Part shown: positions 39,201 to 50,245 of the stretch, one piece after another
Numbering within the stretch: the stretch's first letter is position 1
Layout of the letters: every line of letters starts with the position of its first letter
Assembly: GCA_013398015.1 (NCBI GenBank)
Contig: VZRR01014170.1
Location: 91,682-155,681, forward strand
DNA: 64,000 nt
DNA from: Oreocharis arfaki
Lineage: Eukaryota; Chordata; Aves; Passeriformes; Paramythiidae
Direction of reading: 5' to 3'
The notes under the pieces: model-generated
The model's database searches: none
Seen by the model: only the letters and a program-made list of their open reading frames with translations
Told to the model about the DNA's origin: nothing
Made by a program: the position numbers and the translations under genes

Positions 39201-41320
39201 TATTGAAAGTGGGCTGCAGTTAATCTTCCAGAATGGTCTTACTGAAAAGGGAAATTGAGTGGATTGATGTTTTCTCATTTTTCTCTACCTCCTTTTAGAT
39301 CCCAACTCAAAGGTGAGACAGCAAAGTGAAAATCAAAATCCTGGAGTCTGCAGATTAGAGATAGAAATATTAATCTCTTTCAGTCCCTGAACACTTGCTT
39401 CAGCAAGCTGCCACCAATAGCCAGTTTGTTCTGTAGGATATTGCAAGATGCTTTTTATTACCTCTGTTGACAACCAGTTCCTACTCTCCATGCATGCAAG
39501 AAGGTTTATAGGCCCTGAGCTGTCACCTTGCCTCCCCTTCAAACTTGAATCCTTGGATGAAATCTGGACCTTCTTGTAGAACTTCTTCCTTGCATATTTG
39601 TTAAATTTCATGCTCAGTTGACTGACTTCTTGCTCTGGACATTGCCTTGATGTGAGCACATTTTGTTTTCATTATATAAGGTTGCAGTAAACCTATTTCC
39701 TGTTCCTTTTTAATTCCTTAATTTAGTACATTTTAATGTATCTGTCCATGTTTTTTTCTTGTGTATATAATATCAAATAGGGAAGAAAATCCAGGATGAT
39801 TTGAAGGAAAGCTTTATCAGCATTAATATGGGAAGAGTTCTGTTATTTCTGGGCAAGGGCCAGCAAATGACTTATTCAGGACATGATAAATGAGGGGGGA
39901 ACTGTTGTAAGAAACTTCTCAATCATGTATAACCCACATAAATTACTGTATATATGCAGAGGAATACTCTCAAGGATTTTAAATTCTTGTTGAGACTACA
40001 ATGAATTCAAAATATAAATGTAAGTTTATTAGAACAATCCTATCGGTTGAAGAAGTTGATGGCTTCTAGAGCAGTTTAGGTGTAATTAATTCTTACCAAA
40101 GAAAGACAGGCTCCAGGAGATGCTTGACAAGATAGGATTACTGGCTCACTCCCTTGAGGACCACATCTCCATCTCCAGTACAGTGTGTCTGTTGTGAAGT
40201 CACCACCTCCAGAGTCCATGGGCCTGAGGCCCAGCTAGGATCACCCCAAAGTCAGGAATGTCTGTCCCCTTTCTCACCTGTTTTCTCATTCCCAGCCTTT
40301 GTCCTTGCACCCCTAGTGCAGCCTGATTAGGCACACTGTCCTTGCATCTCCAGCAGCAGTGTGTTATTTTGCTGAGCAGGCAGAAGAGGAACCAAGGAGC
40401 GCATGCATTTTTAGCCGAACAACGTTCTAGGCCAGGGTTGATTTATAATGACTTTTATAAAGATCAGGTTTGGTCAAGAAAGAAAACAAATGCACTTGAA
40501 GCACACAGGCAGGACCCACAACGGGTTGGCGAAACATGATTTTTGTCATCTCTTAACGGGGCCTCTTCTGTGTTGTGCAGCTGGGATCACTGGCATACCT
40601 TGGCCCTTTGCTCCAGGGACCCCTTGGAGCTGTGATGAACCACACATGTTGCCTCTGACTTGAGGATCCTTTTTTTCCGAGACTGGATTATTTAGCTTGG
40701 TGCAATTGGAGCTTGGGAAAGTTCTCTGGTGGCGTAGAGGACTTCCTTTCAGTCCCGCAGAGAAGCCAGCAGCCAGACTTACTTAGGTGATGACCTTATT
40801 TGTAAGAGTGCAATTACTCTTCTCACTTTTCACCACGCTGGCTTGCCCGGTGCCTCCAACCATAATATTTTTGTTCTGCAAAGTGGAAGAAAATAACGTC
40901 TTCCTCTGAGATAGTTAGTCAAAATAAGTAGGTCATTTGAAGCTCACTGGTGATCAGGAATGTTGAGAGAAAATCTGATGGAGGGATTAATTGTGGTTTT
41001 GGGGATGGGATATATTTGACCATAATTGTGGTCTGATCCTAAAAAGAACATGAAAAAAAGCTGGGCATGGTTCAGATTTCCAATGTCTAATTTTTCACTG
41101 CTGATAGCGGGTCTAAGCAATCTGCTGTGCCTTAGGAATAAGATCTTAGGTTTATAAAAGATAATTTTGTAGACGCAGTTCAGTAGCTGTCAAAAAAGAA
41201 AAAAAGTTAGGAGTTACAGAGAAGGAACAAAGAGCAACCAGAAACAATTTTTGAAGGAGCTGCCTGATCCATCTCTGCCTCCTGTGCTTTGGTTTGCCCA
41301 GGAGCAGTTTCAGGGCACAC
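30277..41320. other. Unique non-coding DNA
   Basis: Long stretch without recognised gene, RNA gene or transposon. Small simple repeats are (GTTTT)3 at 31264-31279, T10 at 32267-32276, a TG run at 35224-35234 and T11 at 37452-37462. Overlapping frames on both strands at 34125-34675 and an acceptor-like site before 36500 have no supporting domain. Confidence 0.6.
39299..39312 (+). other. Possible 14-base micro-exon
   Basis: A strong pyrimidine tract (TTTCTCATTTTTCTCTACCT then CCTTTTAG) ends at 39298. Fourteen bases later CAAAG|GTGAGA gives a good donor at 39313. Micro-exons of this size exist in vertebrate genes, but 14 is not a multiple of three and nothing around it supports a transcript. 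Confidence 0.06.
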
Positions 41321-41719
41321 ATGCTGAAGTTTCTTCAGGTGAAACTCACCCAGAAGATGCACTTTGGAAGCATGCCTAATGTTTTCCATGTGCAAAGGGA
41401 CATTGAGTCTTATCTGTTCCAAAATAACACCCCCAAACAAGTATATAGGGCCAGGTCCTCTTCTCTGCACACCAGCCCCTATGGTGCTGGCAATGTGGAG
41501 GCAGCTGGAGAGGCTCCTCTCTCAGAGGGTGGACAGGAGTGTGCTGTATGGCTGCACTTGCTGTGCACTTGTTCTCCTCTCTGGGTGTCTCCAGGGACTG
41601 GGGACCTGACACTGGGCCAGGCTACACCTGTGGTATGTTCTGGTTGGGTGAAGGGGTTCAGGATCTTAATTTTAATGGAGACGTTAATAGAAATATTACT
41701 GAGAATTACTGAAAAATAA
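41321..41719 (+). other. ATG-initiated frame of 132 codons ending in a poly(A) signal
   Basis: The frame begins at an ATG at 41321 (weak context, C at -3) and runs to the TAA at 41717-41719. An AATAAA (41715-41720) overlaps the stop codon, and a T-rich segment follows at about 41729-41743, as at a cleavage site. The N-terminal part reads MLKFLQVKLTQKMHFG. I recognise no domain, signal peptide or membrane segment beyond a short hydrophobic stretch near the end. It could be a small intronless gene, a retrocopy of a 3' end, or chance; the minus strand also has long frames here. Confidence 0.12.
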
Positions 41720-41720
41720 A

Positions 41721-42247
41721 AATGGCCATATTGTTTTTCTTTTTAGGTCATTTGATAACTAAGAACATTACCAGGAACTATGTATTTGTTGCATCCCTGT
41801 CTCCATGTAAGAGAGAGGAACATGCGTCCTGTAGCTAATACAGTTCACATCCCTTATTAAGGACAAGCTTACCTCTCTCCTGAGAATTAGATTTACTGCT
41901 ACTGTTAGCAAAGGCCTGGGAACGGGACCCCCTGGCTGAGTTGCACTCCAACTCTGTCCATCCTGGAAGTTTTCCCTCTGTAACCTTTTCATGTCAGAGG
42001 ACATTTTCTTCCTCCTGGTGATGCCCCATCTTAATTCATTCTGTCCTATGTAACTTGAATATAGTGTCATAGTTAATTGTCACCATCTGTATGTAAACCA
42101 CAACCATTTTTTTTTCTACCACATGTCACAACAGTGACTGAACTCTGGCTACTTGAAATGTGTCCAGGAGCAGACACCTTACTCAGATCCTTAGAGTTAC
42201 TCTCTGTCAGTCATTACTTCTATTTGCTAATTCCACATGCTACTTGG
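41721..42247. other. Unique non-coding DNA
   Basis: Short unique stretch before the CR1 copy. A 100-codon minus-strand frame (41768-42070) has no recognised domain. Confidence 0.5.
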
Positions 42248-42747
42248 AATCACAGGACCAAAGAAGGTTTGGGTTAAAGGTCTCTTAAAGATCTCATGGG
42301 CATGGGATCCCTATCATGGGCAGGGACACCCTCCACTAGACCAGGTTGCTAAAAGCCCCATCTAGCCTGGCCTTGAACACTGCCAGGATTGCAGCATCTA
42401 CAGCAGTGCAACCTGTTTCAGTGTCTCATCACACTCATAAAAAAAAAATTGTTTCTCTATGTCCAGTCTCAACTTTCCCTCTTTCTTTTAAAAACTCTTA
42501 CTACATGTTACTACATACCCATGGGAAAAGTCTCTCTCCAGCTGTCTTTTAGCTCCCTTCAGATACTGGAAGGTAATGAGGTCTCCCTGAAACCTTCTCT
42601 TCTCCAGGCTGAATAAACCCAGCTCTCTTAGCCTGTCTTCATAGGAGAGGGGCTCCAGCCTTCTGGACCCACTCCAACAGGACCGTGTCAGTCTTGTGTT
42701 GGGGCCCCCAGAGCTGGACATGGTACTGCAGGTGGGATCTCACCAGA
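42248..42747 (-). mobile_element. CR1 LINE fragment with ORF2 C-terminal remnant
   Basis: CR1 in minus orientation: the 3' end is at the left (AATCACAGGACC, then the 'ATGGGCAGGGACACC' and 'CTAGACCAGGTTGC' blocks) and the body runs right. On the minus strand the ORF2 C-terminus is still readable around 42530-42650 as SYEDRLRELGLFSLEKRR followed by FQGDLITFQYLKGA, a hallmark of avian CR1. It is then interrupted. The 5' side is cut at about 42747 near CAGGTGGGATCTCACCAGAG. An internal A9 run lies near 42439. The copy cannot move by itself. Confidence 0.96.
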
Positions 42748-43452
42748 GAAAAGTAGAGGCAGAGTGGAGCACAGGGGGAAACTTAAGCTCCTACACTTTG
42801 GTGACTTGTTTTATCAGTCTCAGCTTGCTGGGAGTGGCGGGAGCGTATACAATATTTGTTTTCTGAGCCACAAATGTGTTTTAAACTGTCTGGGAAGCAA
42901 ACCTTGGGGACAGTTAATTATAGGAGCATTTCAAGTTACCTTCAGTTTATTGATACCTAACAGCCATTCAGTTTGAGGCAGTTTCTTGGTACGATGCCCA
43001 AACCATGTGCCGTGAGGCTGAAGGAGGGTGTTAGCAGCAGAAGGTGGGCAGCAGTTTGAGAGGAAGGGGGATAGGTACAGATGCACAGAACATTTGAAAA
43101 GCCCTGATTGCTCCAGTAATCAAAGAAGTGAACATTTTAAAACAGAACACTCTGCAGAAATAGTGAAAAACTTGAGGGAAGGCTCTGGCTCCATGCTCTC
43201 AAGCAGTTTTTCTTTCTCATCCAGGCATCCTAAATAACTGTCTGCAGTGGCCCTGCCTACATGAGCAGTGAGGTTTTTGCAGGTGTCAATCCTGTTCATT
43301 CCAAGGTCATAGGCTCTGGTATCAATCTTGGTTTTTTTAATATAAAAATTATTAGTAACTAACGTGCATATGCCTATATAGAAGGAATGATGCTGATTGG
43401 GTGGTGAGCTGTCAATTCTCCCCCTCTCTCCTTTTCTCTAATTTATGTGCAG
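42748..43452. other. Unique non-coding DNA
   Basis: No recognised gene. The last ~40 bases are strongly pyrimidine-rich and form the acceptor of the candidate exon that follows. Confidence 0.55.
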
Positions 43453-43970
43453 GCTTTGGCTGCCATCCCTGGAACCAGCTGCTATCGGACTGGGGAAGAT
43501 CTTCTGATGCCAGCAGCAGCATCTGGATGCCTGGCACAGCTCTTTGAACAGTTGTCTTGATTTCTATTGCGTTCAGCATGCAGCTGGGATTTTTAATCCT
43601 GCCTGGGCGATTTTTCTCTTTGGCTCACCTTGCCAAAATTATTTGGAATTTATGTGTTTCCATCCCGTGGGGGAAACAGGACTCTTTGCAGTTACTTCTC
43701 AGTACTTGCATAGAGGGTCCTTGCAGCAGAAATATAGGGAGGATTCCCTTCTGCTTTCATATTTGTATGTGCTTTTTACAGGAGAAGCACACTAAAATTT
43801 ACTCTCACCTTGCAGCTATTGCACACTTACAGAAAACATGCTGAGACTGTGAGTATAAAAGGAGAAACTTTTGTAGAGATGCCTGGAAATTTTTTAAAAC
43901 ATATTTTGTATCAGAAATTTCTAATTATACAAGCAGAAATACACAATAAATTGTGTATTTTTTTTGGATC
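43453..43970 (+). other. Candidate 3'-terminal exon (lncRNA or end of a coding gene)
   Basis: On the left is a very good acceptor: a CT-rich tract, a TCTAATT branch-point-like string and ATGTGCAG ending at 43452. The frame starting immediately after it is open for 35 codons, reading SCYRTGEDLLMPAAASGCLA in the middle, and stops with TGA at 43558-43560. About 385 bases later AATAAA (43945-43950) is followed by TTGTGTATTTTTTTT, a textbook GU/U-rich downstream element. Acceptor, short open frame, 3'UTR-sized gap and poly(A) site are in the right order for a last exon. I do not recognise the peptide and see no matching upstream exon. Confidence 0.22.
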
Positions 43971-46900
43971 TAAGGTAGGATTCCTACTGGCAAATACAGA
44001 TATGAGAGCAAAAAACCCCCTATGAATTACTAGTGATGGACCTCTCCCACCCCATCATCTGGATATGAGGAACCAAGTTCAGGGTCTTGACTCTACCTGA
44101 TTCAGTGCTGCGACAACCTGACTGAAAATTTCGAGTATTTTCCATTGCAGCCTTTTTCCAGGCCAGCTGAGATGTAAGCCCCACAACTCACTGGCTAGCA
44201 TGTGTGCCTGAGAGACAGGAGCTTCCCTGAACCAAGGGGTGAACTGGGGAGATGGAGGAGGATATGTCTGTCCCCAGAATGTTAAAGAACTATGTTTTGT
44301 GAGGCAAAATTAGGTATCAATGCTGCAATTTTTCTTATTAAGGGTCTTGTTTGTGGCCTGGGCCATTCCCAACTCCTCATTCTCTTCCCAAGCTTGCTTA
44401 CTCTTTTACTGCATGTGGGTCCAAGATGTCTGGGGTGCAGGTTTCACCATCCTAGGAACATGCCTCCCCTGGTCTTTGCTGTGCTGAGATCAATCCTTGC
44501 CTGGCAGCAGTTTCCTTGGTCTGTGAGCAAACACGCAGCCCATGGCAGGAGAAGCCACAGGATCACTACCAAATTAGGAGGCCGGGTTGCTGGCTAGGTC
44601 AGCAGAGATACCGTGGAAAAGTAAAAGACAGCTTTCAGCTTCACCAGCTGCTCTGAAGAGGCCTGAAGTAGTTTCTGGAGCAACAGCTATTTTTGGGATT
44701 ACAGTGGAAGTCAGCAAATGTTATTGGGATGCCTGGGGCTTCCTTTACTTCGGACTGGGTGGTCATCACTTTTGGCACCTTTGGACAACTTTGTTTGGGA
44801 GAAGAAACTGCGTTTGATTGTGCACAAAATGAGATTCCCAAACAGCACTGGGGGAGTCTTTCCTGGGAAAAGCACAAAGCAGGGTGTCTGTGCTTGTGGT
44901 GTGGCTGCTGTTGGGCTAACAGCTGTGGCTACAGTGTGAGCCAGGGATCCGGCAGCCCGTACCCTGCCCAGCTCAGCTGCTCCCCTGCTGTACTGGGTAG
45001 AACAGAGGTAGAAGGGGGTTTGGCCTCCTCCAACCCTTGCATCTCTACAGAAGTAGCCAAGAGAGCCAAGGGGAGATTTTTGTAGGTGATTGCTTTGAGT
45101 TCCACCACCGTGAGTTGCTGGTGGCAGGAGAAGGAAAGGAGAAGCTGAGTGTGAGTGCTAGGAATAGCTGCTGGTCCTACTGAGAATGGACGGGCTGGGG
45201 ACTGCTTTCACTTGTTACCACTGGCCCCTGTCACCTGAGGTCCCTCCCTAGCAGCAGTGATTCTCCTGCTTCCCCATGGCTAGCCCCTCCCAGGTGATTT
45301 TGGAGTGCAGATAGAAACAAGGCAGATGTCTTGTCAGCAGGTGTTTATTGTAGCTCTGACCTCTTCAAAATAACAGGCTTTATTTGGCTTTTGAACCAAA
45401 AAGGCTGGGACACCTTTAGTTCATTTTGTGCTAACAGCAAGTCAGCAGCGTTACTCTCAGGACTTTCTGTGATTCTTCCTACCTGCCTTAGCTCAGTATT
45501 TCCCTCGCTTGGCAGATGTGTTAACTGAAATAATATGGGAAGATGTGACTGTGGTTACACATGGTGCTTGGCAAGGACTCTTTGTCCTGTACGTTAGCCA
45601 CAGATTTATCCTTCTGCTATGCGTACCATCAGTTTTTCATTTCCTCCCTTTAGTCTGTATTCCAATTTCCCTTCTTTTTTTCTTCATTATCTTTTCCTTT
45701 GCCTAGCCTCGTTTCTCCCTGTGGTTCAGTGACTGCTGTCTTTTACCCTGGATCTCTCCTTTAGCACCAGTGAGAACAGAGAGCGTTCACACGTACCACA
45801 CACAGACATTTCCTACACGCACAACCCACCATGCACTGGGATCCCTGCCCATGAGGACATGTGCACATGCCCAGCTATGTCTCATTGGTTTTGCACCAGT
45901 AATTTAACCTAAGCCAACCAGCTTTTATTAAACCCACGACTGTCAAATAGGGCATAGGCAAGAACCACAAACCGTATGTTTCTTCTGTTCCACCACATGC
46001 TGCTCTGCCTGTATCTTGGAAGTAACACAGACATGCCCCTAGGGAAGTTACGGCAAGGTGGGATGTTTACTAGAAGACAGTCTTCAGATTTGTAGTTTGG
46101 ACTGATCATACTGCACATAAAAATCTGTATATGTGTTCTGTGCATTTCAACTATCGGCTATTATTACTAAAGGCTTTTTTTTTTTTTTTTAATCAGGGGA
46201 GGGGTAATTTTTGGGTATTTTGTAATACATTGCTTGTAACTTAAAGTCAGGTTATCTGAAACATGAAGCTGTGTGCTAATTCCAGCTCCATTCTAGAAAA
46301 TACACATTTAGTCAAAGAGGAGGCTCCAGATTCCTGGATGCTACCGAGAGTTCAGTCCAATGACACTTTAAACAGACACAGAAAAAAGAACAATTTCAGT
46401 AATTTTCTTTCTTTCTAGCAGGCTGAGAAAACATGAAAGGTTTTCTTCTGTTTTCATGGACATTTTGCTTTGTGCCATGCTTAATTGGCTCTGCTGATGA
46501 TATATACCCAATCTAAAAACCTCCCTTAATATATAAACTGTTTACATTGGAGAATATCCTTCTCCGGAATTATGTTGCTATTTTTAGCTCTGTTAGTGTT
46601 GATGTATGGAGGATGACTGACAAGAACTGAACATTAACAATGATCTTAGGCTGCTCCAGGGAATGGTGACTCCTATCTGAAATCTCCTTAAAAATATGCT
46701 GTTTGAGGACGTAGTGGCATGTTAACAGTTGTGTTGAAGAGCATTAGGCTCCACTCTGAGTGAAAAGAGAGATCAGTCTGAAAAAATTTTATTATAGGAC
46801 AAGTAAAAGACACTGTTTTGTCTCCCACAGACCTGAGTGAGCACACAAGGAGGGTGAATGGCTATGGCAGGTCTTCCCCATCTCTCCCACTTGTTGGTCA

Positions 46901-49900
46901 CTTCTTTATTTCCTTGATTCTCTGTATTTCTAAAATTCAAGTTTCTGTTTCTACTCTGACTGAGCAGTTCTAGTCTCATAAGATTTTTATGAAATAAAGT
47001 CTGGACTAGTTATGGAAAACACAGGCAGTATATTAAACACCTTAGTAACTTTTCCAAAGGCAAGATGACTCCTTGGTTAACCATTTCTTTCTTACAAGAT
47101 TTGTTTTCCTCTCACTGCATGCAGGGCCTATCACAAATTCATCTAACTTTTTGGTCCTGGTTATCAGATCAGAAATGCTGGGGCCATGTGGAGCAAAGCA
47201 CTCATCCAAATGTTGACTTCTTCTGCTCTTTCAATATTTAGGAGTTAGCCTTATGCCAGCAAGATTTCTCTGTGTCAGATGTTGTTCCGGCCTTCTGCAG
47301 CTTGCATGAAAGTATAATGATTTGGCTTATTCAACAAAAATGTAATTGTGTGTCTGTTCCTGGCCTGGATCAAATTTCTGTTGCTGTCTTACCCAGCAGT
47401 GTGCAGGATGAGTATCATGGAGCATGGAACCACCCATGATCAAAGGTTCTTCCTAGGTGTATTTTCATAGTCTTTGCTATGACTGGGTTAGGAATGAAAG
47501 GGTCCGTAGTGAAATGTAGGTCATCACTGGCAAATTTCAGAGTATATCTGTTAAAATTGGTGTCATTCACATGGCTCCTGGTGCTTAGCATGCAGGGTCA
47601 GGCAGGCAGCACTGCACTTTTAAGACTCCAGTCATAAACCCCCCTGTCTTTGCATCTGCTTGGCCTGGAAAGAGTTGACGTTTCATGCCGTGTGAGCTGA
47701 CTGTGTGCTGACTTCTGTGTGTGGGACAGATGTTTTCAGCTACCACAAACAGAAGTTAAGAAAAAACAGTGATCCTAGTATATCATCTCACTTTATTGTA
47801 AGTGACAAACGGAAAAGTAATATTGCTTTGATAATATTTCAGGCATACTTCCTGACCACTTTGTTGCCACTCAGTCGTGAATGGTTAGGAATTTCAAAAG
47901 GGAAATACAATAAAATGAGAACATTAAGAGTTTTTAAATTGTCTTGCTGTATCAATTTAGCCCAAAATAGAGTACTGAGCAATGTTATATTTTAAACCAT
48001 AAAATTTTTGCTTTCAGTGATGCCGTGTAATTGAGCTGCCAGTCTACCTCAGTTTATTTTCTCATGATTTTGTCACTGCTTCTACAGAAGTAGCATAAAA
48101 TATTCCCTTTCCCTGATGTGATTAAGATTCATCATCTTGGGAAGACTTCATTTTTTCTTCCATTTCCATGGTAAAGCAGTGACAGATCAAAATCATATCA
48201 TTGAATACCAGCTAAAAATTTTTAAATTGACGAAAACCATCAGTCAAAAAGAGAAGCCAGCTTTGCCATAACATCTGTTTCTTTCAAGGAAGCACTAGTT
48301 TCATTTGGGATGGAAAATATGTATTCATGGATATGAAAATGTTCTTTTGTGGTATTTTGGTGCATTTGCTACATTCCAACACTGCATTTTATGTTACTAT
48401 AGACAGTTTAATGCTATAAAAGATCTGCTTGTGCTAACTGGTAGATGATTAACCTTCATAATGTATTTCATACACCCAAATGTTTTTCACTGTAGCACAT
48501 TTCCCCACTAATCCCTTTTTTGTTACTTGAGCACCTGTATCATCCAAAATGAATGATTGCTTTTAAATTCAAGGGGAAAAGCTCTGTAAAAGGGGGTTGC
48601 TCAATAACATTTGTCCAGGCTGGGACAAGCTCTGACAAATGCTTCTGAGGACATTTGGTGAATTTATTGAATTGTAATAGTCACAAACCAATCTTCTTGA
48701 GAGGAGAGGTGACAACAAAAATAGTCAAGGACTGGTTTTGAGAGGGGAAAACTCTTACTGGCTGGACCATCATGGAAAAGGCCATGAGAGCAGCAGTGGG
48801 TAAAGCACAGAGGGTTTGGCGAACCTGAGCTTCACGATGCTCGCTGACCTCATTGCCTTGGGCCTGAGCATGTGTGGATGCCCAGGGATGAGATAAAGCA
48901 TGGTCAGAACAGGCCAGGGGAGGAGACAGAGGCAGGAGATCAGGCACGGCTACTCTGTGAGCTTGGAGAGCTGTCTGGGGCCTGGGACCACAGTGGGACA
49001 GGGGAGCTGTGCTGGAACGTTAAGCTGGCACACATTAAAACTAACAGTTTCATGTGAAGTGTGTAACCTTTCCAGAAAATTGTGTATTACCAGTGGGAGG
49101 CTGGAGTACATGTCTTTACTTAAAAGACCTGGTTGTGCTCAATTTTTAATGCGTTGATCTTTTTTCTTCTTTTCACTGTTTCTGTTTATCTATTAATATC
49201 TTTCTTGGTGGTAAAAACAGGCAAAATAACTCTCAAGAAGTGAGATAATGATAATGTGGCAGCTAGAGAAGTATTTACACTGTTCTTGTTGGAATGATCT
49301 TAACAGAAAGGCAGCAAACTCTGGACATAGGCAGATCAACAAAAAAAGGGTAATTTATTACACTTGGCTGTGTTGGTTGTTGTAGTGAGTGGGTGTGAGA
49401 GAAATATTTTCATGATTAGCCTCAGATTCAGGGCATGGCGTTGGATCAGATTGTTAGTAATAATGTCTATCTGGTCTCAAGTTACTATGCTTACAACATG
49501 GGTTGCCTACAATTAATAACTTGTTCCAGGGCATAAAACTTCATTGTTTCCATTTCCATTTTGTTGGAGGTCCTCACTTCATTACCATCAGGTCACTTGT
49601 GGCAGAACTCCAGCAAGGAGCTGGGACTGCCTGTCTGTGGGTTTTGTGTTCTGGGTTCATGGAGAGGGACAGCCTCTCCCTGAAGAGAAGTCGTTGTGGT
49701 TGCCAGCACAGAGGTCAGGGCTGCGATGGGGAGCAGGAGGGCCACAAAGGAGGGAGGAAGGGGATGCGAATCTGTGCTGCTCTGCTGACAGGTTCCAGAT
49801 TGGTGGCACCACAGGTGGCACCTGCCAGCTACCTGTTTTCAGCAGCATCCCTTCTCCATGGGGTCTCTGGGTCTCCTCAGTGAATGTCCTCCCCCATATT

Positions 49901-50116
49901 TAAGTCTCCTGGATGATGAAAGTAGGCTCAAAAGCATTAAGTTGCAGGAAATGGTGTCAAATTGTAGCTCTGTTTTGCCTTTCTGTGTTGTCATGAGATT
50001 CACCAAGAATCCTATCCATTTTCAGGTGAAGGAGGTGTCATCTCTTGTAAGCAAAGGGGGAAAGTCCTCTTGGTGGAAAAGAAAGTCGGAGATGAGCTCT
50101 AGTAGAGTTTCTTGCT
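43971..50116. other. Unique non-coding DNA
   Basis: No recognised gene or transposon. It contains a T16 run at 46175-46190 and a looser G-quadruplex-like string at 48977-49004. A GC-richer stretch at 44590-45090 carries a 130-codon plus-strand frame without a known domain, and another at 49540-49900 has overlapping frames on both strands. Confidence 0.6.
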
Positions 50117-50152
50117 CTTTTTTTTCTTTTTTTCTTTTTTTTTTTCTTTTTT
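50117..50152 (+). repeat. Long T-rich tract (T8-C-T7-C-T11-C-T6)
   Basis: An almost pure pyrimidine tract of 36 bases ends in ACAG at 50156. It is either a simple repeat or an exceptionally strong 3' splice-site tract. It can also come from a degraded poly(A) tail of a minus-strand retroposon, though no element is recognised beside it. Confidence 0.9.
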
Positions 50153-50218
50153 ACAGAGATTAGTGAAACAAAAATACATTTGTAAGAAGGTAACTCTGGG
50201 ATTTTGGAGCATACTTCA

Positions 50219-50245
50219 AGCTCAGAAAGCTCAGAAAGCTTAGAA
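50219..50245 (+). repeat. Three tandem copies of AGCTCAGAA
   Basis: A 9-base unit is repeated exactly at 50219-50227 and 50228-50236 and with one change at 50237-50245. A minisatellite seed of no known role. Confidence 0.95.

Noticed and set aside
42488..42721. Minus-strand frame read as a gene
   Set aside because: It is the CR1 ORF2 C-terminus with frame damage.
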